From NCBI GenBank assembly GCA_018399935.1, contig JAGYNP010000010.1, positions 1 to 25,060 on the forward strand: DNA of 25,060 nt, read 5' to 3'. Shown here piece by piece: positions 7,550-13,557 of this stretch. Origin of the DNA: Candidatus Moraniibacteriota bacterium (GTDB taxonomy: Bacteria > Patescibacteriota > Minisyncoccia > Moranbacterales > DUUL01). Below the pieces are notes generated by a model. It was given only the letters and a program-made list of their open reading frames with translations. It was not told the DNA's origin and made no database searches. The translations under genes were made by a program, and so were the position numbers. Position 1 is the first letter of the stretch; each line of letters opens with the position of its first letter.

Positions 7550-7996
7550 ATGAAATGTCCATTTTGTGGTAATCCAGAAACTAGAGTAGTGGATTCTAGA
7601 GATACCAATGAAAATAGAACAATCAGAAGAAGAAGAAAATGTGAGAAATGTAAGGCTCGGTTTTCTACTTATGAACATGTTGAGGTTTTAAATAAAGTTG
7701 TTATTAAAAGAGATGAAACGGAAGAGCCATATCAAAGAGAGAAAATGGAGGAGGGAATTAAAAGAGCTACTAATAAAAGAATTAAGGGCGATAATTTAAA
7801 GCAATTAATTGATGAAATAGAAATAGAAATTAATCGAAAAGGTGAATCAGAGATCAGTTCTAAAAAAATTGGGAAGGCTATTTTGGAAAAATTAAAAAAG
7901 AAAGATGAAGTGGCTTATTTGAGATTTGCTTCAGTTTTTAAATCGTTTGGAAGTGGAGAAAGGTTTATTAAAGAGTTTAAAAAAATCGGAAAATAA
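7550..7996 (+). CDS. nrdR: Transcriptional repressor NrdR
   Basis: Nucleotide-sensing repressor of ribonucleotide reductase genes. At 148 residues it is standard length. The N-terminal zinc ribbon has C3, C6, C31 and C34 (CPFC...CEKC) with the hallmark stretch VVDSRDTNENRTIRRRR. An ATP-cone domain at about 49-139 binds (d)ATP (VVIKRDETEEPYQREKM...). The gene opens an operon with nrdD, 216 bases downstream, and has an NrdR-like box in its own leader, pointing to autoregulation plus control of nrdD. The start follows an A-rich stretch with no clear Shine-Dalgarno site but matches the family N-terminus exactly. Confidence 0.97.
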   Translation: MKCPFCGNPETRVVDSRDTNENRTIRRRRKCEKCKARFSTYEHVEVLNKVVIKRDETEEPYQREKMEEGIKRATNKRIKGDNLKQLIDEIEIEINRKGESEISSKKIGKAILEKLKKKDEVAYLRFASVFKSFGSGERFIKEFKKIGK

Positions 7997-8027
7997 AAAA
8001 TGGAAGGTTGTTTTTTTAAATGTAATT

Positions 8028-8054
8028 TTGTTGTTAAAAGTACTATAACAACAA
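8028..8054 (+). repeat. Inverted repeat after nrdR
   Basis: Nine-base perfect arms TTGTTGTTA/TAACAACAA around a nine-base loop, 32 bases after the nrdR stop. There is no T tract downstream, so it would be a weak terminator at best; an attenuation, processing or stabilising hairpin between nrdR and nrdD is possible. Confidence 0.5.
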
Positions 8055-8144
8055 GGATGTTTAGAAAAATTTTGAATAAGGGTTTGTTCCGGAGCATTCC
8101 CAGGAAAACTACTTTCAAACATAGTTTTTTACTAAAAATTATAA

Positions 8145-8189
8145 TTTTATAGTAGAAAAGGTGTTAGTAAATAGTTTTCTACTATAAAA
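8145..8189 (+). promoter_or_regulatory. 15-base perfect inverted repeat in the nrdD leader
   Basis: Arms TTTTATAGTAGAAAA (8145-8159) and TTTTCTACTATAAAA (8175-8189) pair without mismatch around a 15-base loop. The repeat ends 23 bases before the nrdD start and just before the GGGGGAT Shine-Dalgarno-like run (8197-8203). A related direct copy (AGTTTTTTACTAAAAATT) begins at 8123. It may be an operator or an mRNA hairpin acting on nrdD translation; no known riboswitch is recognised. Confidence 0.5.
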
Positions 8190-8212
8190 ATTAAACGGGG
8201 GATCTAAAAAAA

Positions 8213-10378
8213 ATGAAAAATCAAAAAAAGAAAAAAGATAATCAGCCAATAAAAAAGAAAAAGCAGACTAGAAAATTAATTGAAAAAATAATCAAACGTG
8301 ATGGTTCTATAGTCAATTTTGAAAAAAATAAAATTAAAGAAGCTGTTTATAAAGCATTTAGAGAGGTTGGAGAAGGAAGTTTAAAGGCAGCTGAAAAAGT
8401 TACTAAAAAAGCGGTTCAAATTTTAAATAAAAATACTAAAGCTGGATACATTCCTAATATTGAAGAAGTTCAGGATACTATTGAAAAAGTTTTAATGGTA
8501 TTAGATTTTGAAAAAACTGCTAAAGCCTATATTATTTATCGAGATAAACGTACTAAAATGAGAAGTACGGAAGAGTCTTTGGAAGATGCGGTGGATTTAG
8601 TCGATCAATATCTAGGTGAGATTGATTGGCAAGTCAAGGAGAATTCTAACATGGCTTATTCTTTGCAAGGTTTGAATAATTATATTTCCTCAATTGTTAG
8701 TGGTAAATATTGGGTGGAAAGAGTTTATCCAAAATCTATTAAAAAAGCTCATGAAGAAGGGGACTTGCATATTCATGATCTAGATAAAATAGCGGCTTAT
8801 TGTTGTGGTTGGGATCTACAAGATTTAATGACTCAGGGATTTACTGGTGTTTCAGGTAAAATTTCTTGTAAGCCAGCTAAACATTTAAGACCAGCTTTGG
8901 GTCAATTAGTAAATTTCTTTTATACGACACAGGGAGAAACGGCTGGTGCTCAGGCGGTAGCTAATTTTGATACTTTGTTGGCTCCTTTCGTAAGATATGA
9001 TGGATTGGATTATAAGGCTGTTAAACAGGCTATTCAAGAATTTGTTTTTAATTTAAATGTTCCAACTAGAGTCGGTTTTCAAACTCCTTTTACTAATATT
9101 ACTATGGATTTAAATTGTCCTAAGATGTTTAAAGATCAAAATGTGATTGTTGGTGGAAAAGCTCAAAAAGAAACTTATGGAGATTTTCAAGAGGAAATGA
9201 ATATGATTAATCAAGCTTTTGCGGAAGTTATGAGTGAAGGAGATGCAACTGGTAGAGTTTTTACTTTTCCAATTCCAACCTATAATATTACCAAGGATTT
9301 TAATTGGGATGATAAGAAATTGGACAAAGTTTGGCAAATGACTGCTAAATATGGAATTCCATATTTTGCTAATTTTGTTAATTCCGATATGGATCCAGAA
9401 GATGCTAGATCGATGTGTTGTCGTTTGAGATTAGATAATAGGGAATTGCACAAGAGAATGGGTGGTTTGTTCGGAGCAGCTCCTTTAACTGGATCAATTG
9501 GTGTGGTTACTATTAATTTACCAAGAATTGGTTATTTAGCTAAAAATAAAAAAGATTTTTTGAAGCGATTGGATAAATTAATGAAAGTAGCCAAAGAGAG
9601 TTTAGAGATTAAAAGAAAAAGTATTGAAAATTTTACTCAAGGAGGTCTTTATCCTTACTCTAAATTTTATTTAAAGGATATCTTCAAAAGAAGAGGCTCT
9701 TATTGGGGAAATCATTTTTCTACTATCGGAATAATTGGAATGAATGAATCTTTATTGAATTTAATAGGAAAAGATATTACTTCTAAAAAAGGAGTTAAAT
9801 TGGCAGAAGAAATTTTGGTGCATATAAGAGAACAAATGGTTGAATTTCAGAAAGAAACAGGTTCTTTGTACAATTTAGAAGCTACTCCAGCTGAGGGTAC
9901 TAGCTATCGATTAGCACTTAAAGATAAAAAAAGATTTCCTAAAATAATTTTTGCTAATCATGATTCCGATAAAAAGCAATCAGCTCCTTATTATACTAAT
10001 TCTTCTCAATTGCCAGTTGGTTTTTCTGAAGATGCTTATGAGGCAATGGACTTGCAAGATCAATTGCAAACTAAATATACTGGAGGCACGGTTTTTCATA
10101 CTTTTTTAGGTGAAAAAATTCAAGATATAGAAACAGTAAAATCTTTTGTGAGGAAAATAGCCAATGAATATGAAATGCCTTATTTTACTATCTCTCCAAC
10201 TTTTAGTATTTGTCCAATTCATGGTTATCTAAGTGGGGAACATAAGCAATGTCCAAAATGTTTAATTGAACAGTCTTGCGAAGTTTATTCTAGAGTAGTT
10301 GGTTATATTAGACCAGTACAACAATGGAATGTTGGCAAGACGGCAGAATTCGAAGATCGAAAAGAATTTAAAGTTTAA
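8213..10378 (+). CDS. nrdD: Anaerobic (class III) ribonucleoside-triphosphate reductase
   Basis: Oxygen-sensitive glycyl-radical enzyme that reduces ribonucleotides to deoxyribonucleotides. 721 residues. A Lys-rich start (1-20) is followed by an ATP-cone at about 23-115 (IIKRDGSIVNFEKNKI), the allosteric domain. The barrel includes AAYCCGWDL (C197/C198) and MCCRLRL (C402/C403), where the thiyl-radical cysteine is expected. A C-terminal zinc site has C667, C680, C683 and C689. The radical loop RVVGYIRPVQQWNVGK places the radical glycine at Gly697. A GGGGGAT run upstream supports the start. No activase gene (nrdG) lies in the window, although nrdD and nrdG are often adjacent. A short hairpin (TAAACTAC/GTAGTTTA, 10376-10396) begins at the stop codon. 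Partial copies of its tail follow downstream. Confidence 0.96.
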   Translation: MKNQKKKKDNQPIKKKKQTRKLIEKIIKRDGSIVNFEKNKIKEAVYKAFREVGEGSLKAAEKVTKKAVQILNKNTKAGYIPNIEEVQDTIEKVLMVLDFEKTAKAYIIYRDKRTKMRSTEESLEDAVDLVDQYLGEIDWQVKENSNMAYSLQGLNNYISSIVSGKYWVERVYPKSIKKAHEEGDLHIHDLDKIAAYCCGWDLQDLMTQGFTGVSGKISCKPAKHLRPALGQLVNFFYTTQGETAGAQAVANFDTLLAPFVRYDGLDYKAVKQAIQEFVFNLNVPTRVGFQTPFTNITMDLNCPKMFKDQNVIVGGKAQKETYGDFQEEMNMINQAFAEVMSEGDATGRVFTFPIPTYNITKDFNWDDKKLDKVWQMTAKYGIPYFANFVNSDMDPEDARSMCCRLRLDNRELHKRMGGLFGAAPLTGSIGVVTINLPRIGYLAKNKKDFLKRLDKLMKVAKESLEIKRKSIENFTQGGLYPYSKFYLKDIFKRRGSYWGNHFSTIGIIGMNESLLNLIGKDITSKKGVKLAEEILVHIREQMVEFQKETGSLYNLEATPAEGTSYRLALKDKKRFPKIIFANHDSDKKQSAPYYTNSSQLPVGFSEDAYEAMDLQDQLQTKYTGGTVFHTFLGEKIQDIETVKSFVRKIANEYEMPYFTISPTFSICPIHGYLSGEHKQCPKCLIEQSCEVYSRVVGYIRPVQQWNVGKTAEFEDRKEFKV

Positions 10379-10447
10379 ACTACTGGAGGTAGTTTATAGA
10401 AAACTATAAAAGTCGAAAACTAAAAATTAAAATAAAAATTAAAATAA

Positions 10448-10496
10448 ACCCAGTTAGATAACATTTCAAGCTTCGCTTAAAATGTATCTAACGGGT
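10448..10496 (+). repeat. Long near-perfect hairpin before the glycyl-radical tail gene
   Basis: The two halves pair as ACCC/GGGT, GTTAGAT/ATCTAAC, ACATTT/AAATGT and AAGC/GCTT around a TTC triloop, with single-base bulges or mismatches between blocks. It ends nine bases before the ATG at 10506 and has no T tract, so it is more likely a regulatory or RNA-stability hairpin than a terminator. A second in-frame ATG at 10482 lies inside its right arm. Confidence 0.6.
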
Positions 10497-10505
10497 CAAG
10501 TAAAA

Positions 10506-10748
10506 ATGAAAAAATCTATACCAAAAGGAGTAAAATGTGAAGATTGTGGGAAAGAAATAAAAGTTGGAGATGAGAATGTCGGATATTGGAAAGAAGAAAA
10601 TGTTTATAGGTGCGGAGAATGTACTCAAGCCTTTTTTAAAACGGAAGTCTATTCTAGGTCAGTTGGTTATATTCGTCCCGTCCAGCAATGGAACACTGGA
10701 AAGACAGCAGAATTTAAAGATAGAAAAATGTTTAAAGTTAGAGTATAA
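10506..10748 (+). CDS. Small zinc-ribbon plus glycyl-radical-loop protein, candidate NrdD 'spare part'
   Basis: 80 residues. The N-terminal half has two CxxC pairs (C11/C14 and C36/C39) spaced like a zinc ribbon. The C-terminal half, from EVYSRSVGYI to the end, is nearly the same as the NrdD tail: RSVGYIRPVQQWNTGKTAEF against RVVGYIRPVQQWNVGKTAEF, with the radical glycine at Gly54. It lacks any catalytic barrel. The ribbon differs from that of NrdD, so this is not just a fragment. By analogy with YfiD/GrcA and phage T4 Y06I, which replace the damaged tail of pyruvate formate-lyase, it could restore oxygen-cleaved NrdD (inference). It lies 127 bases after nrdD on the same strand before a shared terminator. 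The ATG at 10506 is preferred because 10482 lies in a hairpin; neither has a strong Shine-Dalgarno site. Confidence 0.75.
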   Translation: MKKSIPKGVKCEDCGKEIKVGDENVGYWKEENVYRCGECTQAFFKTEVYSRSVGYIRPVQQWNTGKTAEFKDRKMFKVRV

Positions 10749-10749
10749 A

Positions 10750-10850
10750 ATGGAAGTCTATTCTAGGTCAGTCGGTTATATTTATCCTGTTTAACAATGG
10801 AATATTGAAAAGTAACTGAGTTTAAAGATAGAGTAAATTTTGAGGTTTAG
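10750..10850 (+). pseudogene. Decayed third copy of the NrdD glycyl-radical tail
   Basis: Starts with ATG and reads MEVYSRSVGYIYPV, then a stop, then QWNIEK, another stop and further remnants, against EVYSRSVGYIRPVQQWNTGK in the preceding gene. Bases 10752-10782 match 10643-10673 with a single difference, showing a local duplication of the preceding gene's tail rather than of nrdD. In-frame stops, and loss of the glycine-lysine part of the loop, indicate decay. A 14-residue peptide could still be made but would lack most of the loop. Confidence 0.75.
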
Positions 10851-10880
10851 TTAGATGGATGTTTATGAATTGAGTTTTTA

Positions 10881-10915
10881 AAACCCCGATACTTGTTTCA
10901 AGTCGGGGTTTTTGT
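10881..10915 (+). terminator. Intrinsic terminator of the nrd operon
   Basis: Strong stem AAACCCCG/CGGGGTTT with an inner ACTTG/CAAGT helix, followed by a T run on the plus strand. It lies just before the stop of the convergent gene at 10918. On the minus strand the stem is followed by TTTTAAAAA, so it may work in both directions. Confidence 0.9.
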
Positions 10916-10917
10916 GT

Positions 10918-11313
10918 CTATATTTCACAGTTAAATTTAGGTTGATTTAGAAATTTTATCACTCTTTTAGATAAGGACAATGAGAAACTTGTATAAAAAT
11001 GATCAAAAAAATTAACTTCTTGGTAAATATTTTTTATTGAAATTAAAAAAATTGTATAAAAAAGAAGAAATTCTTTCAAATCAAGATTAATTTTTCTATT
11101 TTCTTTGTCAATAACCACCAAATCAACTGAATTAAAAATTTTTTTGACTTCTTTAATTTTAATTGTTTTATTTTTTTTAATTAAATAGGGAGTAGAAAAA
11201 TTAATATCAAAAATATTATTATTAATAACAATTTTTCCAAAAAAATCTTCTTTTAATCCTATTCTATTTAAATTAATTTTAAAAAAAACTTCTTGAAATT
11301 CTGAATTTTTCAT
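10918..11313 (-). CDS. Hypothetical protein, 131 residues
   Basis: I do not recognise a family. The protein is rich in Ile, Asn, Lys and Phe. There is no signal peptide. The pattern suggests beta strands at 12-80 (FFKINLN, GKIVINN, TIKIKEV, DLVVIDKENRKINLDL), and a mostly hydrophobic helix at about 84-97 (FLLFYTIFLISIKN) that could be buried or membrane-associated. The stretch NSVDLVVIDKENRKINLDLKE resembles a strand-turn-strand. A Shine-Dalgarno-like AGGAAG lies upstream of the ATG. It lies 158 bases after the polytopic membrane protein gene on the same strand, so the two may be co-transcribed. Coding status rests on length, the ribosome site and the absence of a better frame. Confidence 0.55.
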   Translation of the reverse strand: MKNSEFQEVFFKINLNRIGLKEDFFGKIVINNNIFDINFSTPYLIKKNKTIKIKEVKKIFNSVDLVVIDKENRKINLDLKEFLLFYTIFLISIKNIYQEVNFFDHFYTSFSLSLSKRVIKFLNQPKFNCEI

Positions 11314-11471
11314 AAAGAGCTTCCTTTATTGTTTTAAATAAAAAAAATGTACTTTACTATTATTAAAATAAATAAAAAAAATTAGTTTTCTAAAACTAAA
11401 CACAAGAAAACATACCAATAAATTTTCCCATTTACTTTTATTAATAAGTAGAAAGAAAAATTGTTTGGTTA

Positions 11472-12299
11472 TTATTGTTTTTGATTTAAATCAAAATTGT
11501 TTAAAATCAGATAAGCAATAAAGTTTACAAAAAAGAAAATGCAAGCTATTCCTATCATAAAAGTTATCAGTTCAGGAGTATTAAGCAGTTTTGAAATAAT
11601 TTGAATAAGGATAGTCATGGGTAGAATTGAAATAAGAAATAAGGATGAGCTTACATTTTTATTTGATTTTAATCCAAAATAAATGTAAGGAAAAAAACAA
11701 AAAGTTCCAATTAAACATAATAACATAATGATTAAAGTGTTCGAAAAAAATAAAAAATAAAATTTTGATAATGCTATCTTAGGAATTATTAATCCGAAAA
11801 GGATAATTTCCCAATATAGAATAATAAAGAAAAAGATTAAGTGCTTGTGGTTTTTTTCTTTATTTTTAATTTGATGAATTAAACTAATAGTAAACAAACA
11901 AAAAATAACGATAAATAATAAAATGGTTATTATCCAACTTATAACAGACGGTTTAAATAAAAATTTTTTCACTTTAGTACTCCAGGTAGCATTAGAGTAG
12001 TTAGCGAATAAACTATAAGTTTCATTGGTAATTTTAATTGGAAGACTCCATTTCAATTTTTTATGTTTTATTTTTTTGATAAGGATTTTTCTTTCATTTT
12101 CTTTAATTATCTTTAAAATCTTAGAGGAGTCTAGGTTTTTATTTAAAAGATAATTAGGAAGAGAATGGAAAGCTATTTGTTCGTAAATTATCAAACCTTT
12201 TTTCTTTGGGTTTATTTCTGTTTTAATATTCTTTCCAAAAACAGAATTAACAGATACTGAAAGTAGTATTATTATCAAAAAACCATAAATTTTTTTCAT
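11472..12299 (-). CDS. Hypothetical secreted-start, five-helix membrane protein
   Basis: 275 residues with no recognised family. Residues 1-22 look like a signal peptide (MKK, a hydrophobic core, then SVFGK). A Lys-rich soluble segment of about 95 residues follows. Five hydrophobic spans then lie at about 119-143, 153-173, 180-204, 217-238 and 243-267, and the C-terminus is short and polar. This order suggests an extracytoplasmic N-terminal region followed by a membrane bundle. The start is well supported by AAGGAG nine bases upstream. Its neighbour at 10918-11313 may share its message. The rnc gene begins on the other strand 412 bases away. A transport or envelope role is possible, but nothing in the sequence decides it. 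Confidence 0.7.
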   Translation of the reverse strand: MKKIYGFLIIILLSVSVNSVFGKNIKTEINPKKKGLIIYEQIAFHSLPNYLLNKNLDSSKILKIIKENERKILIKKIKHKKLKWSLPIKITNETYSLFANYSNATWSTKVKKFLFKPSVISWIITILLFIVIFCLFTISLIHQIKNKEKNHKHLIFFFIILYWEIILFGLIIPKIALSKFYFLFFSNTLIIMLLCLIGTFCFFPYIYFGLKSNKNVSSSLFLISILPMTILIQIISKLLNTPELITFMIGIACIFFFVNFIAYLILNNFDLNQKQ

Positions 12300-12519
12300 T
12301 TATGCATTCTCCTTTTCTTATGTGAATTTTCAAGTTACTTCTTTTGAAAAATTAAATTTAGCATATTAATAGGGTTTCGTCTATAATAAAAAACTATTTT
12401 AAACTTTATTTTAAATGTGTTAAAATGCTTTTAAGGGTCGTTTAATTAGAAAAATTGCATATCTATTAAAATATTTAAAGTTGAAATTCGAAGATTATTT
12501 TTAGTTTTCACTAGTTTTT

Positions 12520-12537
12520 TTGTCTGTTGGCAGGCAA
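12520..12537. repeat. Short hairpin element sharing CTGTTGGYAGGCA (copy 1)
   Basis: TTGTCTG and CAGGCAA pair with one G-T wobble around a TTGG loop. The core CTGTTGGCAGGCA recurs as CTGTTGGTAGGCA at 18442-18454, again in an intergenic space beside AT-rich sequence. Two copies in 25 kb suggest a dispersed intergenic repeat. Confidence 0.4.
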
Positions 12538-12650
12538 TATTTGAAATTTAAAAGTTTTATTTGGATGTGAGGTATTAAACAGTTTTTTGGGTAAAGTTTA
12601 CTCTAGGTTTGTTGTTTGTAAATAGTTCCATGGGGATTTTTTTCAAACAA

Positions 12651-12706
12651 TAAATTAATTAAGGATTGGTTTTGATTTTAAAAGCAGTCCCTTAAAAATT
12701 AATTTA
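12651..12706 (+). promoter_or_regulatory. Inverted repeat in the rnc leader
   Basis: TAAATTAATTAAGG (12651-12664) pairs with 12690-12706, apart from a three-A bulge, around a 25-base loop, ending six bases before the rnc ATG. In E. coli, RNase III cuts a stem in its own leader to limit its synthesis; this repeat could serve the same purpose (inference). It is AT-rich, so chance pairing is possible. Confidence 0.35.
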
Positions 12707-12711
12707 TATTT

Positions 12712-13407
12712 ATGGAAAAACAAAGATTGAAGGAGTTGGCTAAGAGTCTCAATTTGTCTTTTAATGATTTTAAATATCTACAGGAGGCATTGACTCATCG
12801 GTCTTATTTAAATGAAAATCGGCAATATCAATTGTCTCATAATGAAAGATTAGAATTTTTGGGTGATGCAGTTTTAGAACTTTCAGTAACTAGGTATCTT
12901 TTTGAAAATTTTGAAAATCCTGAAGGAGATTTGACTAGTTGGAGAGCTTCATTGGTTAATGGTGAGATGTTGGCTATAATAGCTAAAGAGATTAAACTAG
13001 ATGATTTTTTATTGATGTCTAGAGGTGAGAAGAAGGACACTGGCAAAGCTAGAAATTATATTTTAGCCAATGCCATGGAAGCTTTGATTGGGGCTATCTA
13101 TTTGGATCAAGGTTTCAAAAAAGCTGATGAGTTTATTAATAAATATATTGTAGTTAAATTGCCTAAAATTCTTAAGAATAAAAGTTATTTAGATCCCAAG
13201 AGTTATTTTCAAGAAAAAGCTCAAGAAATTGTTCAGATTACTCCTCATTATGAATTAGTTAAAGAATGGGGACCGGATCATGATAAGAATTTTCGAGTAG
13301 CGGTTTTTTTGAAAGAGAAAAAAGTAGCCGAAGGTGAGGGTGAGTCAAAACAAGAAGCTCAGAGGAATGCGGCGGAGAAGGGGTTAGAAGCAAAAGGGTG
13401 GAAATAA
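12712..13407 (+). CDS. rnc: Ribonuclease III
   Basis: Double-strand-specific endoribonuclease that processes rRNA and other transcripts. 231 residues, the normal length. The RNase III domain carries the signature NERLEFLGDAVL (44-55), with Glu48 and Asp52 matching the catalytic E41 and D45 of E. coli, and Glu123 matching E117. The second-site Asp (E. coli D114) is Asn120 here (ILANAMEALIGA). A double-stranded-RNA-binding domain covers about 161-230 (DPKSYFQEKAQE...GEGESKQEAQRNAAEKGL). It heads a plus-strand run with smc and rsmI; rnc-smc is a common gene pair. No Shine-Dalgarno site is visible. A hairpin (GAGAA/TTCTC within 13406-13429) follows its stop. Confidence 0.96.
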   Translation: MEKQRLKELAKSLNLSFNDFKYLQEALTHRSYLNENRQYQLSHNERLEFLGDAVLELSVTRYLFENFENPEGDLTSWRASLVNGEMLAIIAKEIKLDDFLLMSRGEKKDTGKARNYILANAMEALIGAIYLDQGFKKADEFINKYIVVKLPKILKNKSYLDPKSYFQEKAQEIVQITPHYELVKEWGPDHDKNFRVAVFLKEKKVAEGEGESKQEAQRNAAEKGLEAKGWK

Positions 13408-13557
13408 TATTGAGAAAGATTCTCATATTGGGGTATTTCTTTATTTGGAATTGATATTGATTATAATTCTTATTTTTGCCATTTGCTTGTTGTATTATCT
13501 AAGAGGTCTCGCTTAGTTGAATTGAACTTTTAACTTTTAACTTTTGAATTAACTTTA

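Larger units (their letters stand above)
12300..12711. other. 412-base divergent intergenic region
   Basis: Separates the minus-strand membrane protein gene from rnc. I see no plausible gene. It holds a short hairpin element (12520-12537), a TTGTTTG/CAAACAA inverted repeat (about 12614-12650) and the rnc leader repeat (12651-12706). No promoter close to consensus was found on either strand, though one must presumably exist for each gene. Confidence 0.5.

Noticed and set aside
7915..8122. Open frames on the minus strand over the 3' end of nrdR
   Set aside because: They overlap the conserved nrdR end and the nrdD leader, have no ribosome site and resemble no protein family; they are shadows of AT-rich coding sequence.
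8140..8145. Separate nrdD promoter at TATAAT
   Set aside because: No acceptable -35 at 16-18 bases upstream; co-transcription from the nrdR promoter is simpler.
10482..10505. Upstream ATG for the glycyl-radical tail gene, adding eight residues
   Set aside because: It lies in the right arm of the 10448-10496 hairpin, lacks a ribosome site, and the added residues are unlike the zinc ribbon that follows.
10982..11471. Insertion sequence or CRISPR remnant in the low-complexity A/T stretch
   Set aside because: No transposase, no terminal inverted repeats and no regularly spaced repeats; only homopolymer-rich sequence.
13525..13545. Three tandem AACTTTT units before smc
   Set aside because: Short A/T-rich slippage-type repeat with no sign of function; the smc GTG start follows regardless.
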